Positions 26,773 through 34,344 of a stretch of DNA of 64,000 bases are shown here, in pieces. Position 1 is the stretch's first letter, and each line of letters opens with the position of its first letter. The stretch covers positions 1 through 64,000 of the forward strand of contig DATJUB010000029.1 of NCBI GenBank assembly GCA_035502775.1. Direction: 5' to 3'. Origin of the DNA: 67-14 sp035502775. Lineage in GTDB: Bacteria > Actinomycetota > Thermoleophilia > Solirubrobacterales > 70-9. The notes under the pieces were generated by a model. The model ran no database searches. It saw nothing but the letters and a program-made list of their open reading frames with translations, and was not told where the DNA came from. The position numbers were made by a program, and so were the translations under genes.

Positions 26773-28668
26773 CTATCCCGGAACCGAACCCTCCACCGAT
26801 TTTGCCGCGGCGGCGACGGCCCGTTCGACCGCGTTGACGTCGCGGACAGCACCGGTGTCGGCTGAAGTCGCCATCGCCGCGTAGGCGCGAAGGGCCGGTG
26901 ACACGACCCGGTCACGTGCCTTGGGCACGTAGCCGACGCCGGTTTCGAGGGCCTCCCGGCGCTCGTCCAGCTCCGCTTCCGGAACGTCCAGGCTGATCTT
27001 GCGATTGGGGATGTCGATCGAGATCGTGTCGCCGTCCTCGACCAGCGCGATCGCGCCACCCGAGGCCGCCTCGGGTGAGATGTGTCCGATCGAGAGACCC
27101 GACGTGCCGCCCGAGAAGCGCCCGTCGGTGATCAGCGCGCAGGCCTTGCCGAGACCGAGGCCCTTCAGATATGAGGTCGGATAGAGCATCTCCTGCATGC
27201 CCGGACCGCCGCGAGGGCCCTCGTACCGGATGACGACCACATCGCCCTCCTTGATCTTGCCGCCGAGGATCGTGTCGACCGCCTCGTCCTGGGACTCCAC
27301 CACGACCGCGGGGCCGCTGAACTTGAGGATCGATTCGTCCACCCCGGCGGTCTTGACGACGCTGCCGCGAACCGCCAGGTTGCCGTACAGGATCGCCAGG
27401 CCGCCATCCTTCGAGTACGCGTGCTCGTAGTCCCGGATGCAGCCCTCGGCCGCGTCGGTGTCGAGCGAATCCCAGCGTTCGGACTGCGAGAAGGCCTCGG
27501 CCGAGCGCCGGCAGCCGGGAGCCGCGTGGAAGACCTCGATCGCCTCCTCCGAGGCGCTGCCGCTGCGGATGTCCCAATTCAGGAGCCACTCGTCGACGCT
27601 CGAAGCATGGACCGTATTCACGTCTTCGTTGAAGAATCCGGCCCGGCGCAGCTCGCCGAGGATCGCCGGGATGCCACCGGCCCGGTGGACGTCCTCCATC
27701 AGATAGTGGCCGTTCGGGGCGACCTTGCAGACACAGGGGATGCGCCGCGAGAGCTCGTCGATGTCCTTCATGGTGAAGTCCATCTCGGCCTCCTGGGCCG
27801 CGGCGAGGATGTGAAGCACGGTGTTGGTCGAACCGCCCATGGCGATGTCCAGCGTCATCGCGTTCTCGAAGGCGGACCGGGTCGCGACGTTTCTCGGCAG
27901 GACCGATTCGTCATCTTCCCCGTAGTACTTGTTCGCGATCTCGACCACGGTGCGTCCGGCGGCCTCGTAGAGCTCCTTGCGGGCCGTATGGGTGGCGAGG
28001 ATCGAGCCGTTGCCCGGCAGGGCCAGTCCGAGCGCCTCGGTCAGGCAGTTCATCGAGTTGGCGGTGAACATGCCCGAGCAGGAACCGCAGGTCGGGCAGG
28101 CGGCTTCCTCGATCCGTTCGATGTCCTCGTCGGAGACCTCGTCGGCGACCGCGTCGGCGATCGCGCTGACCAGGTTGACCCGGGTGCGCACGGTGCCGTC
28201 GACCAGGGTGGCGGTGCCGCCCTCCATCGGTCCGCCCGAGACGAACACGGTCGGGATGTTGAGACGCAGGGCCGCGTTCAGCATGCCGGGAGTGATCTTG
28301 TCGCAGTTCGAGATGCAGATCAGGGCGTCGGCGCAGTGGGCGTTGACCATGTACTCGACGCTGTCGGCGATCAGGTCCCTGGAGGGCAGCGAGTAGAGCA
28401 TTCCCCCGTGACCCATGGCGATGCCGTCGTCGACCGCGATCGTGTTGAACTCCCGCGGGATGCCTCCGGCCGCCTTGACCGCGTCGGCGACGATCTCCCC
28501 GACCGGCTTCAGGTGGGTGTGGCCGGGCACGAACTGGGTGTAGGAGTTGGCGACGGCGACGATCGGCTTGCCGAAGTCGCCCTTCTCCACTCCGGCTGCC
28601 ATGAACAGCGCGCGGGCTCCGGCCATGTTGCGGCCATGGGTGACTGTTTTCGACCTTAGATCTGCCAT
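26773..28668 (-). CDS. ilvD: Dihydroxy-acid dehydratase
   Basis: A 631-residue IlvD. It converts dihydroxyisovalerate and dihydroxymethylvalerate to the 2-oxo acids of valine, leucine and isoleucine synthesis, using an Fe-S cluster. THGRNMAGARALFMA, AVDDGIAMGHGGMLYSLPSR, SNCDKITPGM, CPTCGSCSGMFTANSMNCL and TDGRFSGGTSGLSIGHISPE match the E. coli-type enzyme nearly residue for residue; cluster cysteines are present. The start is ATG 28668. Only 18 bp separate it from the divergent tetR, so both transcripts have almost no leader. Confidence 0.97.
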   Translation of the reverse strand: MADLRSKTVTHGRNMAGARALFMAAGVEKGDFGKPIVAVANSYTQFVPGHTHLKPVGEIVADAVKAAGGIPREFNTIAVDDGIAMGHGGMLYSLPSRDLIADSVEYMVNAHCADALICISNCDKITPGMLNAALRLNIPTVFVSGGPMEGGTATLVDGTVRTRVNLVSAIADAVADEVSDEDIERIEEAACPTCGSCSGMFTANSMNCLTEALGLALPGNGSILATHTARKELYEAAGRTVVEIANKYYGEDDESVLPRNVATRSAFENAMTLDIAMGGSTNTVLHILAAAQEAEMDFTMKDIDELSRRIPCVCKVAPNGHYLMEDVHRAGGIPAILGELRRAGFFNEDVNTVHASSVDEWLLNWDIRSGSASEEAIEVFHAAPGCRRSAEAFSQSERWDSLDTDAAEGCIRDYEHAYSKDGGLAILYGNLAVRGSVVKTAGVDESILKFSGPAVVVESQDEAVDTILGGKIKEGDVVVIRYEGPRGGPGMQEMLYPTSYLKGLGLGKACALITDGRFSGGTSGLSIGHISPEAASGGAIALVEDGDTISIDIPNRKISLDVPEAELDERREALETGVGYVPKARDRVVSPALRAYAAMATSADTGAVRDVNAVERAVAAAAKSVEGSVPG

Positions 28669-28683
28669 GTCGGGTAATGTAGC

Positions 28684-28709
28684 GGAATGACCATTCCGGG
28701 TCAATGGTC
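28684..28709. promoter_or_regulatory. Inverted repeats overlapping the tetR start
   Basis: GGAATG-AC-CATTCC (28684-28697) overlaps GACCATT-N7-AATGGTC (28689-28709). Both dyads include the ATG of the tetR gene at 28687 and lie 16-41 bp from the ilvD start, so a bound dimer would cover the 5' end of both transcripts. Autoregulation is inferred. Confidence 0.5.
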
Positions 28710-29244
28710 CGCCCTCTCGGCGGATGAGAAAAGGGCTCGCGCCCTCGAAATCGCAGACGAACTGTTCTCGCGTGACGGCGTCGATGTGGCGATGCCGGTG
28801 CTGGCCGAGGCGATCGGCGTCGGGGTCGGCAGCATCTACCGTCAGGTCGGGACCAAGGACGACCTGATCGCGGCGCTGATCGTCACCCGCGCCGAGACTC
28901 TGCGCGAACGTTTCCTGGCCACGCTCGAAGAGCCCGACCCCTGGGCCGCCCTGGTGTTCGCCACCCACGCGACCGTTGATGACTGCATCGGCGACGCACT
29001 CTCCCAGTCCGCCTGGGACGTGGCCGCCTCCGCCTACGAGGAAGTCCGAAAGGCACGCGAGGGAGCGACCGACGCCCTGCGGCAGATGGTCGAACGAGCC
29101 CGCCGGGCGGGTGCTCTCCGTGATGACGCCTCACACGAGGATCTCCGCCTGATCTTCACCTCTCTGCGCGAGCTGGCCGGAATCGGTCCGGCCGCCGCCC
29201 ACCGGCTTGCGGATCTGGTCCTGCGGGGTATGCACCGGGAGTAA
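28687..29244 (+). CDS. TetR-family transcriptional regulator
   Basis: A 185-residue TetR protein. The helix-turn-helix spans about 18-62 (ALEIADELFSRDGVDVAMPV; LAEAIGVGVGSIYRQVGTKD). ATG 28687 lacks a Shine-Dalgarno and lies inside its own candidate operator. An aldehyde dehydrogenase gene follows after 45 bp on the same strand, the probable target together with or instead of ilvD. Confidence 0.88.
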   Translation: MTIPGQWSALSADEKRARALEIADELFSRDGVDVAMPVLAEAIGVGVGSIYRQVGTKDDLIAALIVTRAETLRERFLATLEEPDPWAALVFATHATVDDCIGDALSQSAWDVAASAYEEVRKAREGATDALRQMVERARRAGALRDDASHEDLRLIFTSLRELAGIGPAAAHRLADLVLRGMHRE

Positions 29245-29289
29245 GCTGAAGTCGAGTTCCCGTTTCAACCCTTTGAGGACAGGAGATAT

Positions 29290-30657
29290 ATGAGCTACGC
29301 AGTCGTGAATCCCGCCACCGGCGAGACGATCAAGGAGTACCCGACGATCACCGATGCCGAGCTTGCGCAGGCCGTCGACAAGGTTGATGACGCCTACAAG
29401 AATTGGTCACTCAAGTCGACGCTTTCCGAGCGTGCCGCACTGGTGAAGAGGGTGGCCGAACTGCATTCCGAGCGGCGCGAGGAACTCGCCGCGATCATCG
29501 TCCGGGAAATGGGCAAGCCGGTCGAGCAGGCCCTGGGTGAGGTCGACTTCTGCGTCGACATCTACGGCTACTACGCCGACAATGCCGAGGAATTCCTGAA
29601 AGACGAGCCGATCGACCTGCTCGCAGGAGAAGGCACGGCGCTGATCCGCCGCAGCTCGGTCGGTCCGCTGCTCGGCATCATGCCCTGGAACTTCCCCTAC
29701 TACCAGGTGGCCCGCTTCGCGGGACCGAATCTGACTCTGGGTAACACCGTCCTTCTGAAGCACGCCTCGCAATGCCCGGAATCAGCCGAAGCGATCGAAC
29801 AGATCCATCGCGACGCCGGGTTCCCCGAGGGTGCCTACGTCAACATTCGCGCCACCAACGAACAGATCGCGGGCGTGATCGCCGATCCGCGGATTCGCGG
29901 TGTCTCACTGACCGGTTCCGAACGGGCCGGTGCCGCGGTGGCCGAGATCGCGGGACGCAACCTGAAGAAGGTCGTGCTCGAGCTGGGTGGCTCCGATCCC
30001 TTCATCGTGCTCGGTGCCGACGACATGAGCGAAACCGTGGAGGCCGCGATCGGTGGACGCATGGACAACAACGGCCAGGCATGCAATGCGGCCAAGCGGT
30101 TCATCGTGCTCGACGAGCTCTACGACCAGTTCCTCGAGAGCTTCACGGCGGGCATGACCGCGATCGAGCCGGGCGATCCGACCTCGTCCGAGACCGAGCT
30201 CGGACCGCTGTCTTCGTCGTCCGCGGCCGACACGCTCCAGGAGCAGGTGGATCGAGCGGTTGCTCAGGGCGCGAAACTGGCGGCCGGAGGCGGGCGCACC
30301 GACAACTTCTTCAAGAGCACGGTGCTCGTCGATGTCAAGCCGGACAACGATGCCTACCGCGAAGAGTTCTTCGGCCCGGTGGCTTCGGTCTTCAGGGTGA
30401 GCTCGGAGGAAGAGGCGATCGAGCTTGCGAACGACACTTCGTTCGGACTCGGTTCATACGTGTTCTCCAACGATCCCGACCAGGCGCTGCGGGTGGCCGA
30501 TGGACTCGACACAGGCATGGTCTATGTCAACGGAGTCGGGCTGGATGGGGCCGAGTTGCCCTTCGGCGGCGTGAAGAGTTCGGGCTATGGCCGGGAGCTC
30601 GGCCGCTACGGCATGGAGGAGTTCGTCAACAAGAAACTGATCCGCATCCAGAAGTAG
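29290..30657 (+). CDS. Aldehyde dehydrogenase, succinate-semialdehyde-dehydrogenase type
   Basis: A 455-residue NAD(P)+-dependent aldehyde dehydrogenase. It has PWNFP (132-136), the general base Glu231 in LELGG and the nucleophile Cys265 in NNGQACNAAKR. EEFFGPVASVF and PFGGVKSSGYGRELG close the C-terminal part. Length and the GQACNAAKR signature fit the short GabD-like succinate-semialdehyde group, though other aldehydes are possible. AGGAGA lies upstream of ATG 29290. It follows tetR and ends at a strong hairpin. Confidence 0.92.
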   Translation: MSYAVVNPATGETIKEYPTITDAELAQAVDKVDDAYKNWSLKSTLSERAALVKRVAELHSERREELAAIIVREMGKPVEQALGEVDFCVDIYGYYADNAEEFLKDEPIDLLAGEGTALIRRSSVGPLLGIMPWNFPYYQVARFAGPNLTLGNTVLLKHASQCPESAEAIEQIHRDAGFPEGAYVNIRATNEQIAGVIADPRIRGVSLTGSERAGAAVAEIAGRNLKKVVLELGGSDPFIVLGADDMSETVEAAIGGRMDNNGQACNAAKRFIVLDELYDQFLESFTAGMTAIEPGDPTSSETELGPLSSSSAADTLQEQVDRAVAQGAKLAAGGGRTDNFFKSTVLVDVKPDNDAYREEFFGPVASVFRVSSEEEAIELANDTSFGLGSYVFSNDPDQALRVADGLDTGMVYVNGVGLDGAELPFGGVKSSGYGRELGRYGMEEFVNKKLIRIQK

Positions 30658-30676
30658 TCCGGACGCGGTGGAGCCG

Positions 30677-30711
30677 CCGGGAGGTGGATCGCGATGCGGT
30701 CCACCTCCCGG
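30677..30711. terminator. Bidirectional terminator hairpin
   Basis: A perfect 12-bp stem, CCGGGAGGTGGA (30677-30688) with TCCACCTCCCGG (30700-30711), and an 11-base loop, between the convergent aldehyde dehydrogenase and padR genes. Confidence 0.75.
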
Positions 30712-30718
30712 TCGAGGC

Positions 30719-31399
30719 TCATGATTTCGGTGAGTCGGCCTCGGGCCTTTCGCCGGGCGCGTCCCCGGCGAGCAGGCGGTAGAGCCCGCGTCTGGCCTCG
30801 TCGACGATCTCCTTGGCGGCCTTCAGCTGCTCGTCACTGCCTGTCTGGGCGACCTGCATCGCGGCCATCGCCAACGCCTGAGAGGCGTCGCGAAGCTCGC
30901 CCAGCTGGGTCGAGTCGCCTTTGCCGACGGTTTCCCAGGGGGCGCCCATCCGCTCACGGTTGGCCTCGACGTGAGCCGAACCTTCCTCGGTCAGGGTGAA
31001 GGCCTTGCGGCCCCCGTGTTCGGTCGAGCTGACCAGACCCTCGTCCTCGAGCTGCGAAAGCGCCGGATACACCGATCCGGGGCTGGGACGCCACACGCCC
31101 CCACTCCGCTCCTCGACCTCCTGCATCAGGCCGTAGCCATTGCGGGGCTCTTCGGCGAGCAGCAGCAGGATCGCCTGGCGGATGTCGCCTCGCCTGGCGC
31201 GATGGCCGCGGCGGCCACCGTGACGTGGACCGGGTCCACCGAAGCCCCGCGGACCGCGCGGTCCGCCGAAGCCGGGATCGCGATCACGCTCGTCTTCGCT
31301 GAAGCCGACGATGAATTCCGGGGAGAACATGCGGCCCCTGCCGCGATTCTGATTGAAGCGGCCACGTCTGCGTGACCCTTCGAAATTGGCACCGTGCAT
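30719..31399 (-). CDS. PadR-family regulator with Arg/Gly-rich N-terminal extension
   Basis: A 226-residue regulator. The PadR winged helix runs from about 70 to 150 (GDIRQAILLLLAEEPRNGYG; GVWRPSPGSVYPALSQLEDE; GGRKAFTLTEEG), followed by a helical C-terminal domain. The first 68 residues are disordered and rich in Gly, Arg and Pro (GGPRGPRGFGGPGPRHGGRR), unusual for the family. It stands behind a nested palindrome and probably represses itself. Confidence 0.9.
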   Translation of the reverse strand: MHGANFEGSRRRGRFNQNRGRGRMFSPEFIVGFSEDERDRDPGFGGPRGPRGFGGPGPRHGGRRGHRARRGDIRQAILLLLAEEPRNGYGLMQEVEERSGGVWRPSPGSVYPALSQLEDEGLVSSTEHGGRKAFTLTEEGSAHVEANRERMGAPWETVGKGDSTQLGELRDASQALAMAAMQVAQTGSDEQLKAAKEIVDEARRGLYRLLAGDAPGERPEADSPKS

Positions 31400-31416
31400 T
31401 CGGTGCTCCTTTCGTT

Positions 31417-31472
31417 CGATACTTGATTACGAACATCACGATATATCGTGATTGTTCTTTTGTCAAGTATCG
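31417..31472. promoter_or_regulatory. Nested palindromic PadR operator
   Basis: A perfect 18-bp palindrome, ATCACGATATATCGTGAT (31435-31452), is centred within an outer inverted repeat: CGATACTTGA (31417-31426) and TCAAGTATCG (31463-31472). Inner GAAC/GTTC arms lie between. The ACGATATATCGT core resembles PadR boxes. The whole 56-bp dyad lies upstream of padR. Confidence 0.75.
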
Positions 31473-31481
31473 AGACCGCTT

Positions 31482-31877
31482 CTAGAGGTCGATCGGGAAT
31501 GAGTGATGCTCATGTGCGACCACCCAGCGTCCGTTCTCCTTTCGAAGTCCCAGGGTCAGACGGAGCCGCTTGTCCGGCCGCTCGGCGTACTCCTCATCAG
31601 TGCCGCAGCGGAGCAGAGCCCACGCGTAGGCGACCTCGTCCCCGGCGGTGATGTCCAGCTCGAGGATCTCGAACGATCCCCCACTCGCCTGCCACTCGAA
31701 GAACCCCGGCCAGGTGTCCCGGTACGCGCCGATTCCGCGGACGCCATCCTGCGGTGGCGGCACGTCGAACATCACGATGTCGTCGGCATGGTCGGCGAGC
31801 ACGGTCTCCATGTCGCCCCCACCCACCGCCACGGCCCACGACTCGACCAGATTTCGTATCTGCTGGTTTTCGATCAT
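31482..31877 (-). CDS. SnoaL-like/NTF2-fold protein
   Basis: A 131-residue cone-fold protein: N-terminal helix QQIRNLVESWAVAVGGGDME, then HADDIVMFDVPPP and the closing strands LTLGLRKENGRWVVAHEHHS. This pattern fits the SnoaL/DUF4440-like group, which includes isomerases, hydrolases and ligand-binding proteins. Function is not assignable. It lies just upstream of the padR promoter on the same strand. Confidence 0.85.
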   Translation of the reverse strand: MIENQQIRNLVESWAVAVGGGDMETVLADHADDIVMFDVPPPQDGVRGIGAYRDTWPGFFEWQASGGSFEILELDITAGDEVAYAWALLRCGTDEEYAERPDKRLRLTLGLRKENGRWVVAHEHHSFPIDL

Positions 31878-31919
31878 GTGGGTTGGACCGCCTTTCGCCC
31901 CCGAACTAATCGGTCTGGC

Positions 31920-32855
31920 TCAGGCAGGCACAGGCAGACCGAACTCGTCAGACAGCAGGCTCTGGACCATCACAGCCGCCGCGACAGATCCCGTGGCGAT
32001 CGCGACCGCCACCTGCTGCATCTGCCCGGCGGCGTCACCCGCGGCCGAGACTCCCGGCACGCTGGTCCGGTGGAAGCCATCGGTCTTCAACGCGTCGGCG
32101 GTCAGCGGATTCGGCTCCGCCGGCTCCACACCCAGCTGCTCCGCCAGATCGTTTCGCTGATGAAGTGCCGGTGCCACCAGCAGTCCCGAACGCTCCAGCC
32201 GGCTCCCGTCACCGAACGAGATCGCGGTCAGGCATCCGCGCTCGGACTCCAGGGCCGCGATGGACCGCTCATCGACGGCCACTCCGGCCTTCCAGAGCTT
32301 TTCCCGCTGCTCATCGTCCAGTTCGGCCGGTCCGTCGGTCAGGAGGATCACGTCCTCACTCCAGCCGCTTAGCAGGAGAGCGCCGTGCACCCCGCGCTCT
32401 CCGTTGCCGCGCACGGCCAGTGGCCTGCCCTCCACCTCCCAGCCGTGGCAGAACGGGCAATGGAAGACGGAGCCTCCCCACAGCTCGGCCATTCCCGGCA
32501 AGTCATCGATCCGATACTCCATTCCGGTGGTCAGAAGGATCCGCTTCGATCTCTCGACGGTGCCGTCTTCAAGCTCCAGTTCGAACTCCCCCACGCTCCC
32601 GCCGGCGGCGACCACCCGGCCCCGCCTGAACGAAAGGGCGGGATATTTCTCGATCTCCCGCCGGCCGATTTCGTAGAGCTCGGCCGGCGAACGTCCGTCG
32701 TGCCCGAGCAGGCCCCCGATGCCGTGTGCCGGCAGGTTGCTCTGCTCCCCGGCGTCGATCACCAGGGTGTCGCGGCGGGCCCGCCCGAGGACAAGAGCCG
32801 CACTGAGTCCGGCGGCACCGCCGCCGATGATTACGCAATCCCAAATCTTTGTCAT
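31920..32855 (-). CDS. Thioredoxin-reductase-like NAD(P)/FAD oxidoreductase
   Basis: A 311-residue flavoprotein. FAD-binding IIGGGAAGLSAALVLGRARR lies at the N-terminus, the CxxC pair in HCPFCHGWE at about 135-140, a degenerate NAD(P) loop VRGNGERGVHGA and the C-terminal SVPGVSAAGDAAG. Relatives reduce small thiol proteins or act as oxidases; the physiological partner is unknown. It diverges from the XRE-cupin gene and is 1-2 kb from a peroxiredoxin, so a redox-defence role is plausible. Confidence 0.9.
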   Translation of the reverse strand: MTKIWDCVIIGGGAAGLSAALVLGRARRDTLVIDAGEQSNLPAHGIGGLLGHDGRSPAELYEIGRREIEKYPALSFRRGRVVAAGGSVGEFELELEDGTVERSKRILLTTGMEYRIDDLPGMAELWGGSVFHCPFCHGWEVEGRPLAVRGNGERGVHGALLLSGWSEDVILLTDGPAELDDEQREKLWKAGVAVDERSIAALESERGCLTAISFGDGSRLERSGLLVAPALHQRNDLAEQLGVEPAEPNPLTADALKTDGFHRTSVPGVSAAGDAAGQMQQVAVAIATGSVAAAVMVQSLLSDEFGLPVPA

Positions 32856-32887
32856 GGGATCACGTTGTCACGAGATCCTCAATCTGT

Positions 32888-32899
32888 CAAACTTGTTTG
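32888..32899. promoter_or_regulatory. Small dyad upstream of the XRE-cupin gene
   Basis: CAAAC-TT-GTTTG is a 5-2-5 dyad ending 5 bp before ATG 32905. Its position fits autoregulation by the helix-turn-helix protein. It is short, so support is modest. Confidence 0.35.
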
Positions 32900-32904
32900 C
32901 TGAT

Positions 32905-33483
32905 ATGGCAAATACAGAAGAATCCGAACCGGTCGAAGCGATCGTCCGCCGCCGGTTGCGCGCGCTGCGCACCGAGCAGGGGCTGACCCTCGAGGATGTC
33001 GCCGACCGCGCGGCTATCGACGTATCCACGCTGAGCAGGCTCGAATCCGGCAAGCGCCGCCTCTCCCTGGATCACCTCCCCGCCCTGGCCGGAGCCCTCG
33101 GGGTCGGTGTGAACGAGCTGCTCCAGGCCCCCGAACCGTCGGACCCGAGGGTCAAGGGCCACTCTCACACCCACGACGGCCTGACCTTCCTGCCCCTGAC
33201 CAGGCGCGGCCCCGCCGGCGGTGTCTACGCCTACAAGATCCGGATCGACGCCGCCCGCAACACCCCACCGGCGAAGTTGCCGGTCCACGAAGGCCATGAC
33301 TGGATGTACATCCTCGACGGACGGATGCGCCTCTGCCTCGGTGACGACGACATGGTGATCAGCCCCGGGGAAGCGGTCGAGTTCACCACCCTCAACCCGC
33401 ACTGGTTCGGTGTCGTCAAGGAACCGGTCGAGCTGATCGCCCTGCTCGGCCCGCAAGGCGAGCGGCTGCATCTTCACGATTGA
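32905..33483 (+). CDS. XRE-cupin transcriptional regulator
   Basis: A 192-residue two-domain regulator. The N-terminal XRE helix-turn-helix is at about 12-70 (LRTEQGLTLEDVADRAAIDV; STLSRLESGKRRLSLDHLPA). The C-terminal cupin is at about 100-190 (HEGHDWMYILDGRMRLCLGD; SPGEAVEFTTLNPHWFGVV), with metal-ligand-like His residues. ATG 32905 begins the conserved part; an upstream in-frame start would run through the divergent gene. It probably senses a small ligand and controls the divergent flavoprotein. Confidence 0.9.
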   Translation: MANTEESEPVEAIVRRRLRALRTEQGLTLEDVADRAAIDVSTLSRLESGKRRLSLDHLPALAGALGVGVNELLQAPEPSDPRVKGHSHTHDGLTFLPLTRRGPAGGVYAYKIRIDAARNTPPAKLPVHEGHDWMYILDGRMRLCLGDDDMVISPGEAVEFTTLNPHWFGVVKEPVELIALLGPQGERLHLHD

Positions 33484-33589
33484 GCGCGGCACGCCAAGTA
33501 AGCAGACTGGATCACTCGACAAAGTAGTATCTGAAGCACGAGGGAGAACCCGTACTTTCAACCACCGCACTATCTCAGGAGATGACTCA

Positions 33590-34252
33590 ATGTCACTGAC
33601 CATCGGCGATACAGCGCCGGACTTCGAAGCCGAGACGACCGAGGGAACGATCTCGTTTCACGACTGGATCGGCGACGGCTGGGCCGTCCTTTTCTCCCAT
33701 CCGCGGAACTTCACCCCGGTCTGCACGACCGAGCTCGGCTACCTCGCCAGCATCGAGCCCGACTTCGCGGCCCGCAACACCAAGGTGATCGGCCTCTCGG
33801 TCGACCCGCTGGAGAACCACGAGAAATGGGCCGAGGACATCGCCGAGACCCAGGGCTCGGAGCTCAACTATCCGCTGATCGCCGACACCGATCACAAGGT
33901 CGCGAAGCTCTACGGCATGCTCCCGCCTGACGTCGAGGGTGAGTCCACCGACCGCACCCCGGCCCAGAACGCCACCCTGCGCAACGTGTTCGTGGTCGGT
34001 CCGGACAAGAAGATCAAGCTGGTGATGATCTACCCGATGACCACCGGCCGCAACTTCGACGAGATCCTGCGGGTGATCGACTCGCTGCAGCTCACCTCCG
34101 AGCACGCGGTCGCCACCCCCGCCCAGTGGCAGTCCGGCGAAGACGTGATCATCGCCGGCTCGGTCTCCGACGAAGCCGCCAAGGAGAAGTACCCGGAAGG
34201 CTGGGACGCGCCGCGCCCCTGGCTCCGGATCGTTCCCTCGCCCGAGAAGTAG
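33590..34252 (+). CDS. 1-Cys peroxiredoxin (Prx6 type)
   Basis: A 220-residue peroxiredoxin with the peroxidatic Cys45 in FTPVCTTELG and the long C-terminal arm of Prx6 proteins (EKYPEGWDAPRPWLRIVPSP). No resolving Cys is present. It reduces hydrogen peroxide and organic peroxides. AGGAG lies upstream of ATG 33590. It is transcribed alone and ends at a strong hairpin. Confidence 0.95.
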   Translation: MSLTIGDTAPDFEAETTEGTISFHDWIGDGWAVLFSHPRNFTPVCTTELGYLASIEPDFAARNTKVIGLSVDPLENHEKWAEDIAETQGSELNYPLIADTDHKVAKLYGMLPPDVEGESTDRTPAQNATLRNVFVVGPDKKIKLVMIYPMTTGRNFDEILRVIDSLQLTSEHAVATPAQWQSGEDVIIAGSVSDEAAKEKYPEGWDAPRPWLRIVPSPEK

Positions 34253-34273
34253 GACCTCGCGGGACCGGCGATA

Positions 34274-34315
34274 CCGCCAGCCCGGACGATTCGAGATCGT
34301 CGTCCGGCCTGGCGG
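34274..34315. terminator. Bidirectional terminator hairpin
   Basis: A 16-bp stem with one mismatch, CCGCCAGCCCGGACGA (34274-34289) with TCGTCCGGCCTGGCGG (34300-34315), loop 10 bases. It lies between the convergent peroxiredoxin and copper ATPase genes. Confidence 0.75.
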
Positions 34316-34344
34316 TTCGCCGGCGCTTCATCCTCGGGACAGCC

